Shown here piece after piece: positions 50,863 through 63,011 of a DNA stretch of 64,000 nucleotides; position 1 is the first letter of the stretch, and each line of letters opens with the position of its first letter. The notes below the pieces were generated by a model. The model was not told the origin of the DNA. It ran no database searches and saw nothing but the letters and a program-made list of their open reading frames with translations. The DNA comes from Myrica gale (lineage: Eukaryota > Streptophyta > Magnoliopsida > Fagales > Myricaceae). The position numbers and the translations under genes are program-made. The stretch covers positions 18,092,068-18,156,067 of the forward strand of contig OZ005617.1 in the NCBI GenBank assembly GCA_963930655.1, in the 5' to 3' direction.

Positions 50863-51971
50863 AAAAATTGGCGTTTCTTTTCGGTTCTGTAACGTTACTG
50901 ACAATTTTTCAGTGTTTTGCGAGGTTGTGTGGTGTTAGATACTCCCTATATAATGGGTCATATCTTCTTGGAGTGTAAGCAGTATCCGTCCCGATTTTCT
51001 TGACGCTTCAGAACCTCGAACCGACGTAGTACATGTTACAGCTAGCTAGCCCCAAAATACGTGTCATGTGTAGGAGAGTGCAAGAGGCAACTGTGATTTC
51101 CACAAACTTTCCTGCAAGTAAACAGCGCCGCACTGGGGACACAGATATTTTGTCTCCATGCAGCAGTAGCTAGTTGGTGCTTATGTTTATCCTAACTAGA
51201 ACCTCTAGTTCGTTCGAGCATTTGCTAATGCTGGCGGACGTGACCAACGTACAATAATATGGACCGAAGCTCCCAGGAATCAAGTGCTTATTTCATAGCT
51301 CAACAGAAAAGAAATGTATTTTTAATAGATGTTAATTGCGGTTTCTTCATGAATAAAGAAAACTAAATTATTTATTTAACCATAAAAAAGTTCCCTCAAT
51401 CTCAAAGGAAACTCAAGTATTAATGAAATGAGAAGATGGGCAATTTATCACAGTTCATATTTCCCCTTGACAATGACAAGCACTGGCGTCATGGAGAACA
51501 AATGACCTCCCCTATTCCCCAAAAAGGAACTGGAAAGGGATTAAAGGTTTCATCTTGACAAAACTCAGGCTCTGCATTATTAGTAGACAAATAGAGTCAC
51601 CGTTTTCCCAGTGCCCAATATCTTCAAACGGAGTCTTTCTTTTCGTCTGTACTAATTATATATTTTGCTTTACTTGAAACGAGCATTGTTTCTTCCAATG
51701 AATAACTTTGCTACTGACACGGGAGCGTAAAAATACAAGGCCTATCGCTATCATCAATGCCATAAGGAAGTGCATGCGGGAAACAGGAAAAAGGGATGCG
51801 GATAAGCTCAGTACGAGCATAAAGGATCATTTGAAGCTTCGACCAACCCACACATGCGACAACCAAATATCAGTTACATGGAGGCGAAATTCAACAGGTA
51901 GAGAGAGAGAGGGACGAGGTCGAGGGCGCAGGCAAAGCCGCCCTGGATCTGGATGAACTTGTCTTCTCCAC

Positions 51972-52020
51972 ACATTCCCTTCCTCCGCCAGCCCCACCCA
52001 GATCTTCTCTATCACCTTCA
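51972..52020 (-). pseudogene. inverted second copy of MTHFR start
   Basis: Minus strand [17 protein letters not shown], one residue different (R to W, a C-to-T change) from the left copy. The match ends at codon 17, where the arm of the inverted repeat stops. Confidence 0.8.
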
Positions 52021-52436
52021 TTTTCTACCGCTTCTGATCTCGACCAACAACGACTTCAGGAAAGCTAGCGTTGAAGGGTTTTGATTGTCTATAATTTTAC
52101 AAAAAGCAAGCAAAGAAAGGAGCAGCAGATTCGTGCATGGAGGAAGGAGCCCAACTGTAGAGAAACTAGAGAAGAAGGTCGTGAGTCAACTACCTCGCAA
52201 GTGATTTTTTATTTTTGTTTGAAAATAAATTGACGTGGACAGGTGTCGCGTAATGAGTGGATTTTAAAGTCACGTCAGCGGTAGGCGTTAACGGATTTGA
52301 CGATAAATTGACGGAGGAGCTTATTTTTTCTTGAAACTCAATTTCAGGGGCCTAATTGTTGAAATCGTTACCTCGTGGGCATATTTGCAACCTTTGCATA
52401 CCACAGGGGCCCTAGTGCAATTAAGCCAAAAAAAAA

Positions 52437-53442
52437 GTGAAAGTAAATTTTGCAGCCCTTGTCTTGATTTCGTGACATTGAGCCCACGAACTTCTGATTT
52501 CTATCAATTGTCACCCCGAAGTCAATTTCTCCGTTAAGACTGACAGTATTAAGCGCACATGTCGTCCACGTGAGGCACTTAAATTTTCTCCTCGTTTTAC
52601 CATCATTCTATCCGTTTAGAATTTAAATTTGCATGTCCTTTATTTTGCCCAGCACCCAAGAAGATCTGGCGTTCATCCCCGAAGATCTGTCCTGGGAACA
52701 GATTATTTAACATCTACACATTTTTTCACAGCGGATAAAACATGCAACACACAGAAGATAATGGCGCACTTGGCTAATCGGTCAAGAGATGGAGAACCTT
52801 CTCCTTCTAGGCTTGGTAATATCTACTCCATCATTTATGTTGGAGGTGTCCTTTGAACCATTCCGAATGGATTCAACTGCCCAATTTCTTTGAAACCGAC
52901 GAGAAGAAACGTCGGCTTTTTATAGGAGGACCTACCCAATGAGAAAAGATTCAGTCGAAAGAAGCTTGGTTTAAAGTTGTGCAAAGCAAGGGTTATTATT
53001 TAAAGAAAGACATCTAATGGTCTCAAAAGTTCCATGCCATTAAATGAGACTATTAGACCAATTCGGTGGCTCGGCTCCCCTAGGCTGAAGCCCTTCTTCT
53101 CATTCACCTCGTCCTCCTGACTGGAGAGCTCAGCTCCGACATACTCAATCTGAGGAGGAGGAAGATGAATCTCTTCCATCTTCTTCGACTAGCCTGAAAG
53201 TTTTTCAAAATCGAGGAACCCCAATTTCTTGGATACCACCATGAGGGTAGAGCGGAGAAAATAAACAAAGTGACGCATGCGGACGCCACGTGGGCTAATT
53301 ACCGTCTAAATTAACGGCTAAATGGGCTTTGGGGTGCTAATCGACGAAAATCATAAGTTTGTGGGCTCAATGTCACAAAATCAAGACAAGGGAGTGCAAA
53401 GTGTCAGGTACCCCATAGTTTAGGGTGCAAAATGTACTTTCC
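52437..53442. mobile_element. MULE-like element, 1.0 kb, inserted in a poly(A) tract
   Basis: Inverted repeats of about 100 bp begin GTGAAAGTAAATTTTGCAGC on the left and GGAAAGTACATTTTGCACCC on the right, and share GTGACATTGAGCCCAC. The 10-bp sequence CAAAAAAAAA flanks it at 52427-52436 and 53443-53452. The right arm has about 25 extra bases near its outer end. The interior (about 52600-53280) has short open frames with no recognised family, possibly captured sequence. It starts about 110 bp beyond the MTHFR-containing element. Confidence 0.75.
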
Positions 53443-53598
53443 CAAAAAAAAACTGCCACTTTTACAGTGTTACCGTGGAAAATTATCTGCTACATATCAA
53501 GTATCATTTCCCAACTCTTGGTCCAACCAACTAAAGACATGCAAATTCGTTAAACGAATGCTATTTTGCATGCTACTTTTGATAACTGAAAAAGATTT

Positions 53599-53710
53599 GG
53601 GAAAAGTACACTTTTCGCCCCCGATTATGGAGTCTCTCGCATATTGCACCACATATTAATGATTTTGTGACATTTAGCCCTCCATCTACCGCTGGTCCAC
53701 ATTTCGCACC
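53599..53710. mobile_element. unpaired MULE-type terminal sequence
   Basis: GGGAAAAGTACACTTTTCGC and TTTTGTGACATTTAGCCCTC resemble the ends of the element at 52437-53442. No facing copy was found to 55900, so this is probably a broken element. Confidence 0.5.
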
Positions 53711-53974
53711 TCACTGTTTGCTTTTCCATCATTTTGAACGGAAAACATTGCACGTGACAAGCACGTGCGTTACACCCCCTTTCTTCTCCCCATTTTACCC
53801 ATGATCGTGTGACTAAACTTATTGTTATACCCCTTTAAAAATAACAAAAAGAAATGTGCTTTAATATTACAAAAATGCCCTCAAGACCACTTTTGAAAAT
53901 CGTGTTTTCACTTTCAGCAGGGTATTCATGAAAGAGACAGTGCGAGGAGGAGGAGGGACCCTAAAGCATCAGGA

Positions 53975-54310
53975 AAGCATGTTTTTATAAAAAAAATTAT
54001 TTACATATTTTGCTCAGGCACATTAGGGAACAAGAAGGAGACATGTTTTAAAGTTAACTTATTTACATATTTCGCTGGGGCACGTTAGGGAGCATCAATG
54101 AAGCATTTTTAAATAAAAACTTATTTACATATTTCTCTCGTACAAGTTAGGGAGCAATAGTGAGGCATGTATTAAAGTAAAACTTATTTGTAAATTATAT
54201 TTGGCTCGAGCAAGTTAGGGAGCACGTAGGAGACATGTTTTTAAAGTTAACTTGTTTACATATTTCGCTGGGGAATGTTAGGGAGCATCAAGGAAGCCTG
54301 TTTCAAATAT
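53975..54310. repeat. minisatellite, about 5 copies of a 62-70 bp unit
   Basis: Each unit has GCATGTTTTTAAAG-like sequence, then CTTATTTACATATTTCGCT, then GTTAGGGAGCA. Copies start near 53977, 54042, 54104, 54166 and 54234. Units 2 and 5 are the closest pair. Confidence 0.8.
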
Positions 54311-54984
54311 CATGTTGCGCCAAATTGAATAGAACATTATTTGTAGAAATTAACTAGAACATTGGATAGATGACAAAATTAAGAGCACATAATAAGTTCA
54401 CATTGACACAAAAAAAGCCCAATACACGTGCAATACAAAATAAGGCTATTGGGCAACTGTCACGCTTCGTGTCAGTACTTACCCCATAGACTCACCTATA
54501 TCAATAGTATGCACATAAGCGGAGATTACGACACAAATTGATCTTATAAAGTCCTGACGATTGGCTTGAAAAAGTTTAGCGAAAACCGTTTACTTAAAAA
54601 TTGATTTTTAAATTAGAAATACGACATTTCAAATAATTCTAGAAATTAGAAAGTCTGACTTGAATAACAAAAATAAAATGAGATATTTAAGGAATTGGCA
54701 TTAGAAATTACCTGGGAAATTAATAAAAGTTTAAGTAAATAAAATCAAATATGACATAAGACAAGAAATGAATTAAGATAAATTTTTGAAAATATGTACA
54801 GTTCCACTATGGTCACATATTTTCTCTTTTACAAAATATCCTTCCTGAGTAATACAAAAGTAAGAGAAAATAAGTACGAAAAGCGAAGTTGTTTAAAGCT
54901 TTCCGTAATACAACTTCCGTGAAACGACTAACTGAAACAGTTACCTAAACCAACTAAAAACAAAAGAGTGACTACTGCTAAAGT
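54311..54984. other. intergenic, nothing recognised
   Basis: AT-rich, no gene or element boundary recognised. Confidence 0.4.
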
Positions 54985-55222
54985 CTACTCATCCTCTGAC
55001 TCTGTATCCGAGGTTAGGTCAACAAGCTTGTTTTCCCCGGTGTTCTTTGCCGGCAGAGCCGGTGGAAAAGAGACTATGTGCAGGAGGGTCAGGTCAACAT
55101 CGATCAACCCAAAGTCCTCTACATGAGGAGGTGGAGATATAGGAGGGATATTGGGAGGAAAGTTTGAGGGGGTTTTGTAATTAACCCATGCAACTTTCTT
55201 ATACCATTGGGAATCTGTGTGC
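54985..55222 (-). other. possible exon of unknown gene or transposon remnant
   Basis: After a pyrimidine-rich acceptor-like site (TTTTTGGCACACAG, minus strand) an open frame gives WYKKVAWVNYKTPSNFPP, then a Pro-rich stretch and an acidic end LVDLTSDTESEDE before the stop. There is no ATG in the frame, so it would need an upstream exon, which I could not find. The acidic SDTESEDE end is seen in some plant transposon-encoded proteins. Family unknown. Confidence 0.25.
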
Positions 55223-55895
55223 CAAAAAAAAAAACTACTCAAAAGCTTTATAACATAACAGTTAATCCATTGGGCATTTAGAGCCCACTCACCAACTCAA
55301 GTGCCATTATCGCAACTCTCTTTTTTGTTTTTTAAATAATGAGTACTTAATTCATTTTTTTAAATTAACTAGTTTATTAATGGAATTTAAATAATGTACA
55401 AACGTACCATGGGTCAGAACCACTAATTGGTACGTGACCACTAAAATTATCCACAGCCCATTACGCAAGGCTATGCCCAGACGAGTTTTCCACTTTGAAT
55501 TTTCCTACTGTTCTATTGTTTTGTCTTATGAGAACGACACTATGACCCAGTCCACCGGCTCCAGTGGGCTTTGACAAAGCATCCATCACATTTGTGGAAT
55601 CAATCCCCTTCTCGAAGCACGTTCGAGAGATCCAGCGTCACAGATTCTTCGGCAGCAAGTAGAGCTCCTTCAGCTACTGCACAGAGAGGGTTGCAACTTG
55701 CAAGTTTCTAAAATTCGAGTCGTTGCATGGATGATTTCCCGAGAGGGGTTCAGAATAACAACAGCCGCTGCCGATTTTGAGTTCCAAGCCTGCTTAACTG
55801 CTGCCTGATAATTGCTTTCACCATCCGTAGTCGTCTTCTTGTTGCATGAGATTCGGCTCTTCCAAAGAGAGGCTCAGTTTGAGGAGAAAACGAAC

Positions 55896-58800
55896 ATGAC
55901 TATGAATATAGAAGGATACCAAGTGAAGGGTCTGTCAATTGCAGGCCACGAAACCTGCATAATGTTCCCAACTCTCAAAGTGGCCTTCGATATAGGCCGC
56001 TGCCCCCAGCACGCTATAAGCCATGATTTCCTCTGCATCTCTCATGCCCACTTGGATCACATTGTAAGTCCCTCTCGTGCTTTGTTTGGGTTTCTGTTTG
56101 TTTTCGTTGCTCTTTGTAGTGGACGGCTTAATTTTTATTCTAATGCATATGTTTCTATTGCATAACATGGACCAAGATTTTGTTATATTTTGTTTTCTTT
56201 GGTTTTATATGTTCTTCGTGTTATTGTCTACTTTGATGTGTTGGAGCTACTTAATTTGGTTTATACTGGCGATATGGTTTGGTGAGCTGGAGTGTGTGAT
56301 AGTTTAGAGTGGTTAGATGGTAAAATACTATACGAGTTAAAAACTAATGTAATTTGTGCTTTCTTTCTTGGGTTATTCAAGCGTGATAGTTTGGAGTGTT
56401 GGGTGGAATATTTGAGGGCTTAGGTATTATTTGATAGTGGGTTTTGAATGAATTGGGAATTAAAGTCAATATTTTAAGTTTTACTGCAAGATGTCCATTA
56501 GATGAGGAACTAGGTGGAATGCCTAGGTGGCATCGCATTCTTAGACCATTGTAAAATATTTAGATATCTGCTGCTAGGTTTCAAACAATTGTCGGAATTC
56601 TCATCTGCTTTTCAGATAGGTATGGAAGATAACAGTAGTGCAAACCTCCTGACCCTCATTCTGCCACAAAGAACATTGATATTTTTATGAAATTTCCCAT
56701 GCATTCACATAAGTCGGTTTTTGATGTTCCGAAAATTATTTTTGTTGATTCTTGATTTTAAATTACACTGCATTACCAATTTTTGTTTGTGATTTATTTT
56801 GATCAGTATGGATATTACATGGATTTTTGTCTCCTCGATTGATGTTATTCTGTCAGTTATACTCAGTGCTATTTGTAACTCAATACATTTACAGGGAGGT
56901 CTTCCCATGTACGTTGCAACTCGTGGCCTATACAAAATGAAGCCCCCTACAATCATTGTACCAAAATGTATAAAGGAAGATGTAGAACAACTGTTTGAGG
57001 TGCACAGAAGAATGGACCAATCAGAGCTGAAGCACAATCTAATTGGCTTGGATGTTGGTAGTGGCCAATCTTCAATTATATTCTTTCACAGACCGAAAAT
57101 TTAGTCTCTTCTCCTCTCCTCTCATTTCGTTGAATGTAATATTTAGTTATGCTTTTTCCAGGAGAAGAGTTTTATTTGAGAAAAGACCTTAAAGTAAGAG
57201 CTTTCAAGACTTATCACGTAATACCAAGTCAGGTATCCTAATTATTATTATTTTCTTTCTCTTCTGGCTTTCCATGTTGATGCTGACGAGTTGGTATATA
57301 TTTAACCTAGTTTTGAAGTATTAATGAATATGAATGATTCATGGCAGGGATATGTAGTATACAATGTAAAACAGAAACTTAAGCAGGAGTACATTGGCCT
57401 TCCTGCGAATGAGATTAAAAATTTGAAGTCATCAGGCGTGGAGGTCTGTCCTGACAGATGCTTTCATGAACTTCTTAATGCTATTATGTAATTGGTAACT
57501 TGTTTCCTTACTTTCCTGTGACCTTTATTTTGCAGGTTTTGGTGCAAGTGTTCTAGCAATTCTCATGTGCTATGTTTGTCTTATTTTTGTTAATTTGACA
57601 AGGAGAGAACTCTAAGGGTGGTGTGGAAAGTAATAACGGCCTTAAGCTAAAAGTGTAGATATCCCATAATTGATCATGTTCACCTGCTTTCATTCCAAAT
57701 TCAAAGAATCTGTGTATAGCACGTAACAATATATGCTGCACCGTTTCTTACTGAAATGACCAGAATTTTTTTGATTAATGTTGGAATATCTTTCCTGTTA
57801 TTGTATTATTTGATTGGATGTGGAAAAGATTTTTTGTTGAAAATTTTCGAGATCAAAATAAGCTTAGAGTTTTATGACAGGATAAATTGAGCATCGGAGC
57901 ACACGTTTCGCTTTTGTGATGTGTCTGGGTTAACAATTTTTGGAAAATGTTCTCACCATTGTGTTTAAACCCCTGAGCCTGGATGATAGATGTTGTGTTT
58001 AAAAGATCTTTTTAATTTTCGTGCATATACGTAACAAGCCTGAAATTGCTTTTGCAGATAACATACACTGTGACAGTACCTGAAATTGCTTTCACAGGAG
58101 ATACCACGTCTGACTTCATAGTTGACCAAAATAACATCGATGTTTTGAGATCAAGGATTCTTGTTATGGAGGTGCATTACTTTGCTTAATAGAATTTCAT
58201 AGGCTTATTACTGTCTTGTCTTGTGCTTGTATTTGTATCTATTTCCCTCTCTGTCCCCCTCATACACACATAGAGAGGCACAGAGAGAGAAGCTATAAAA
58301 GAGACCTTCAGTGATTAAGGGAAACATATAATGGTGGCTATTGAATCCTGCTTATTATTTGGGATTTTGGTCTTTCTTCTGAGGGTTATTCAGGAAATGC
58401 GCTTTTGCTTTTGCTTTTACATCTGGGTACATTACCATTTTCTTTAATTAGATGATTTTTAATTTATTGCAGAAGTTGTAGTCTTGCTCTGTAAAGGGAC
58501 TTTAGAATACATAAAGACAGAAAAAGATGTAAATCTGATCACTATCTGTCTCCTTGTTTTTGGACCTTGGAACGGTGTGGAATATGGCATTTTTTTAAAA
58601 TCAAATAAAGAGTCCCTAATGTTTTTCTTGTGGTGGTTGCAATTGAACCTACAGCACTATAAGTTTGATTCTATTAATGAGAGGAGGCTTTGTGAGATAT
58701 CTGCTCTTAATCACACATACTTGCTTCAAATCATGTGGACCTTGTGGTGAGAGGAAGACTTTTTAATACCCAAATTGCCTTTTCTTTCATTTCTTTGGTC

Positions 58801-59716
58801 TTCAGCATTTATCATTGGTGCAATTCAGCAACGTGTGCTTTTTCAGATGCTAGACATTTAGACTCTCTGCTCGTGCATTCCATAGCACTGAAAGTATCTT
58901 GGTGACGCTTCATGCATGTTATACACCACTCAAACATGCGCAGATGCACACACACAGTCGAGATATCCATTATCTACACAAGTTATACCGCCCAAAGTCA
59001 GTTGAGCATCTATGATTAGTTGTATTTTGGATAAGGCTCCAAGTATTGTTACCATATTATATCGGGCTCATGTTTTTCCTACAGAGCACCTTTGTTGATA
59101 GCTCCACCACAGTGGAGGATGCAAGAGACTATGGACACACTCATCTGTTTGAGGTTTAGTCTCCAAAGAAACTATTATGTTGTATGCCATCAGTGACCTT
59201 CGTCTTGTATGATGCATCTCTCTTGGTCTCTTACTGTTTGTTTCTATTTTGCGGGCGAACTTTTAGCAGATAATAAATCATGCGGAGAGGTTTGAGAACA
59301 AGGCAATTCTTCTCATTCACTTTTCAGCACGCCATAGAGTTGAGGTATTTTTCTCCAAACTTCTACTAAAGTTTACTAGTTCTGTCAGTAAGACACATAT
59401 TTTTCCTCTCTGATGGACCCTCCACCACATAACTCATGATAGTGACACAAAGGAATTGCCATCCTTGTTTGTTCTGTTAGCCATCCAAATCTATAAGGTT
59501 GAATAGAGGAGTGTGTAATAAACCTCGAGAATCATATAGGATGGGGGCATACTCTTTGTAATGGTCAAGTTTTATGTTACAATGTCCCTCTTATCTTTCT
59601 CAATGGTAATTCAACTGGCAATTTGTATGTTGATTCATCAGGAAATTCAACAAGCTGTGTCTGCATTGCCTCCACCTTTAGCTGGTAGAGTATTTGCACT
59701 TACAGAAGGTTTCTGA
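55896..59716 (+). CDS. TRZ1: tRNase Z, short form (tRNA 3' endonuclease)
   Basis: Eight exons: 55896-56063, 56895-57057, 57162-57232, 57348-57443, 58058-58171, 59085-59153, 59270-59344 and 59642-59716. They total 831 bases, 276 residues, in phase throughout. It is a metallo-beta-lactamase fold protein: FDIGRCPQHAISHDFLCISH leads into the zinc site HAHLDHIGG (His50, His52, Asp54, His55). Then GGLPMYVATRGLYKMKPP, KTYHVIPSQGYVVY, FTGDTTSDF (metal-binding Asp), ARDYGHTHLFE, and LLIHFSARHR near the C-terminus. The enzyme cuts the 3' trailer from precursor tRNAs. There is no transit peptide before MTMNIEGY, and length and sequence match the cytosolic short tRNase Z (TRZ1) of plants. Long introns 1 (831 bp) and 5 (913 bp) contain nothing recognised. 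Confidence 0.95.
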
Positions 59717-59940
59717 TGGGAAGTGTTGAAGAGATTTTGTTACTTTTGCCAATACATTGCTTGGACTCTTTTTCTTCCTGGGTTAAATCTTGGGATTTTT
59801 TTTCGTATAACCAATATATTCTAGTTTCTTTCCCGTCTTCTTCCGCCTTCTGAACACAATGTGATATGCCATGAAGACGTGGAGTTTATTGTTGGAAAAA
59901 TTATATAACTAGTTGCTTGAACGAATAGTTGATCAAGCAA

Positions 59941-60201
59941 CCAGCAGGGCTATAGCCTAGATGGTATCACCCAATATTCACTAGATCCCACGTCAGAAGT
60001 TCGAGTAAAATAAATTGAAATCGCTTGCGGAAGTAAAACTTATGATTGATTGGTAATCAGACTGGTACTGGTGACGGGCTCGCCCAATTGACAGTAGCTA
60101 TGGCTCAAACTTGACATTCTGCAGTGGAGGGAGCTCTTATGATCACGACCAGGGAAGGTTGTTACGCTAGTTGACCTCTCTCCTTTTTACTTAGAAAAAA
60201 G
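59941..60201 (+). mobile_element. tRNA-derived SINE with perfect 15-bp target duplication
   Basis: TAGTTGATCAAGCAA occurs exactly at 59926-59940 and 60202-60216. The 261-bp insert has a Pol III box A-like TAGCCTAGATGGTAT near its start and a box B-like GTTCGAGTAAA about 35 bases later. It ends in a short A6 tail. The structure fits a plant tRNA-derived SINE; no protein is encoded. Confidence 0.85.
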
Positions 60202-60356
60202 TAGTTGATCAAGCAATACATTTTTCTTCCTTTATTTATTATTTTTATGTTCTGGCTTCAATATACATTGATGTATGTAACAAAATGGTTGGCCTACATG
60301 TGTCCTTCAAAAAGAGCGATGATAGAGATTATCTTAAAATTTGCCTAACTTGGGAT

Positions 60357-60652
60357 ACGTTCGTTTTCACACTTTTTTCAGGATTCTAAGTATATTCACA
60401 AATCTACCACCGAACATATTCAGAATTCAAACACAAACATCAATACATTTTACACAATCTCCAACAGTTTTTTAATTTTTTATTCAACATAAATTTTCTC
60501 TCACTATACTTTTTCACATAACTCCAATACTTTTTTATTAAACAATTACATCAAATCATTTCTCTCCACTTTACACAAACACTAATAAAATACTATTCAA
60601 CATAGAAATTCAAAACTTCTCTAAAATCCTACATTTTTACTCAAAACGAACA
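60357..60652. mobile_element. candidate AT-rich MITE
   Basis: ATACGTTCGTTTTCACAC at the left faces ATGTTCGTTTTGAGTAAA read inward from the right, with further inner match at AGGATT(C/T)TA. The interior is AT-rich and non-coding. The target duplication is unclear. Confidence 0.5.
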
Positions 60653-61838
60653 TGACCTTGAATTCCTCGAACATTTGTTTCACCTATATATATGGAACAC
60701 TAATGTTCCAGACCGTTTCACGATGGCTGGAAGTTCAGCTTTACAGTTGTATCAATCGGCTTCCAAAGCCTGCGGAAAACTTTAGTACAGGAGATTCTTG
60801 ATTTCAATTACTGATAAGTGTGGTGACAGGTGAAAGACAGTTAATGTGTCCGAAGTTTGTGATGGCATTAAGCTTCTGGCGCCACCAAATTGAGCTAAGT
60901 TCACTGCAAGGTGCCGCGTATTGTCCCTTGTAAAAAAACATATTTTGTCTTCCAAGCCTCCCTAGACGTTGTTTCTCATTTCGGAGTTTGCAGAAACCGA
61001 GGCAGTGAATTGCTTGGATTAATACAGGACCCTAACCCTTAAATGTGGCATGCAGTCGAGGGCCATCGGACGGTCTAATAAGTTCGACTGTTTGCCAGTA
61101 ACAATCGTGCTCCTGCAAAATGGCTGCAGCCTTCAAAGGAAAAACTGCTAATTTTATTCTCCAAACTGCCTGTGCTAATTTTAAACGTAATGCTCTGATT
61201 TCATCGTCTCAGTAATACTCTAGCTGCTTCTCTAGCATATTATCAATCATTAGACCGAAGAACCAGAAGGCTTTCCAACCCTCATTAGGCTGGACTCATG
61301 AGGAATTGGTTCCTGACTCCTGAGTGCAGTTCCCCCGTGTTATCAGTCCTTACTTCGGGCCAAAAAAGAAAATTTATTAGAAATACAAGGAAAACAAACT
61401 ACAATTACTAACTGACAGGACAGAGCTTCTCCCAACAAATTTTCAATTAGATTGCCATTGAAACAGTACACACTCATTTCAATCTATCTCGGCCATCATG
61501 CAAACCCTCTGGCAGAGACTAGCAATGACTCCAGAAAGGCTCATATTAATAGCTGGATCAACCCCACGACAAAAACCATTCTCCAGTGCAGATTCAATAA
61601 AAAACTTAAATGAGATCCCTGCCATTTGGGTAAATTCGAACTCAGCCTATAGCCTTCCATCCCAAAAGTGCATTCCAAACCTAATAAACCAATCAAATAG
61701 GCAACAGCTAGGCAGAAGAATTTATAAATAACCTTAAGAACATCCAATTTTCAATGACAGAAAAGATTAGAGGCCAATTCTGCAAATGTAGTGCCAATGC
61801 AACATCAGCGACAAAACCCAGTTCTGTGCACCTTAAAC
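60653..61838. other. intergenic, nothing recognised
   Basis: Probably contains the 3' flank of the minus-strand gene ending at 61839. No other feature seen. Confidence 0.4.
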
Positions 61839-63011
61839 TTAAACTTGCAATTTCTCAGCAACACTCGCCATTAGACCGCATAGTCTGGCTTCGGAGGCTA
61901 AAGAGCTAACCACTACCTCCATAGATCTCAGCTCTTCATGAAACTCTGGATGCAAGACCAGAGAAGAAAACTTTTCATCTAACACCAATCCAACACAGTT
62001 GATGACATCTTCGAGCTTAGGAACCCAACCACACTCCTTTAAACCCAACTTAGATGATGCTTTAGAACATGGAACTGCCTGAGGAAACCTCTCATACTTC
62101 TTCAACCACTTGGCCAAATACCGAATCAAATTCATCATCTCCTTACCATTCAACTTACTAACTGCGGATGCTGATACCACTGTATCAATATTTGGTGAGG
62201 CCAGAAAGTAGTGCAAACAAAGCTCGGGAGTAGAAAACCCATCATAGGCAATCATAAGCAAAATTGAAGCGTCCTTCGCCATGCAAGCTTTCTTTGCTGA
62301 GAGACGTATATCACTTGCCTTTTCAATCGCTGACAAAGCCTGCTTCTCCCATTCCTTCCTCATATTTACCATACTATTATACGCATCTTTCGGTGGACAA
62401 AGAAAATACTTCAAAATACCAAGTAATTCAGATGCCCCAAGATCCGAAGCATGCTTAATACAAACGCAAATCAAGTCCGACCTCTTCTTTACCACGAGTC
62501 TATTAACCAAATCCGTATAAGAAGAATGCTCAACAAGCCCATTAACAATCAAAGCCTCGACCAACTCCCACGTCTCCAAGACCACACACGCGTCCAAAAC
62601 CAAACCAGCAACATCTTTACCCATCAAAGATCCTAGCTTCTCAATCAACAGTCTAGTATAACCCATGTCAGACGAATCAATCCCAATGGAAACTCCGACC
62701 TTGTCCCTGATTTTCTCAAGAAACTGATTCAAAATCGTAATAAACTCATCTTTACCAAAAGCATTCGGGTTCTTGAGCTTCCGCTTTAGCTTTGTAAAGA
62801 ACTTTTTTCCCAAGTCGATGATTTCAGAATCGGTTTTCGAGATTTGCCAACCGACAACGGGATTGACGAGTGAAACAGGATTTGGTTCCTCGAGTTTAGG
62901 CCTCAAAGTGGGCAAAACATCATCTGGGTTTAGAAGAATGGGGTACTCTGATTGCGAAGAGAGTGGCTCGGAATCCGCCGAGGCCTTCTCTATCACCTCG
63001 AGCAACGTCAT
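61839..63011 (-). CDS. conserved-looking plant protein of unknown function
   Basis: A single-exon frame of 390 residues from ATG 63011 to the stop at 61839. It looks like a real gene: length, even amino-acid use and no low-complexity filler. It is rich in Leu/Ala/Lys/Glu and predicted from composition to be mostly helical. Recognisable stretches include DLGKKFFTKLKRKLKNP, LVLDACVVLETWELVEALIV, MMNLIRYLAKWLKKYERFP and LVLHPEFHEELRSMEVVVSS. No signal peptide, membrane segment, zinc site or catalytic motif was seen. A region around 180-320 (LICVCIKHASDLG, CLHYFLASP, LIRYLAKWL) is reminiscent of helical C-terminal regions of NOL11-type nucleolar proteins. That is only an impression and I give no function. 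Confidence 0.8.
   Translation of the reverse strand: MTLLEVIEKASADSEPLSSQSEYPILLNPDDVLPTLRPKLEEPNPVSLVNPVVGWQISKTDSEIIDLGKKFFTKLKRKLKNPNAFGKDEFITILNQFLEKIRDKVGVSIGIDSSDMGYTRLLIEKLGSLMGKDVAGLVLDACVVLETWELVEALIVNGLVEHSSYTDLVNRLVVKKRSDLICVCIKHASDLGASELLGILKYFLCPPKDAYNSMVNMRKEWEKQALSAIEKASDIRLSAKKACMAKDASILLMIAYDGFSTPELCLHYFLASPNIDTVVSASAVSKLNGKEMMNLIRYLAKWLKKYERFPQAVPCSKASSKLGLKECGWVPKLEDVINCVGLVLDEKFSSLVLHPEFHEELRSMEVVVSSLASEARLCGLMASVAEKLQV

Larger units (their letters stand above)
50390..52325. mobile_element. MULE-like element whose long inverted repeats contain the MTHFR gene start
   Basis: Inverted repeats of about 350 bp (50390-50741 and 51972-52325) begin AAAATAAGCACCTCCGTCAA and AAATAAGCTCCTCCGTCAA. 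Each arm carries, in order inward, a leader-like region and the ATG plus about 16 codons of methylenetetrahydrofolate reductase. The left arm continues into more MTHFR coding sequence (to 50860). The unique interior (50865-51950) has no recognised gene. A clean target duplication was not found; TGAAAACTC and TGAAACTC on the two flanks may be a decayed one. Long inverted repeats with captured host sequence point to a MULE. Confidence 0.72.
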
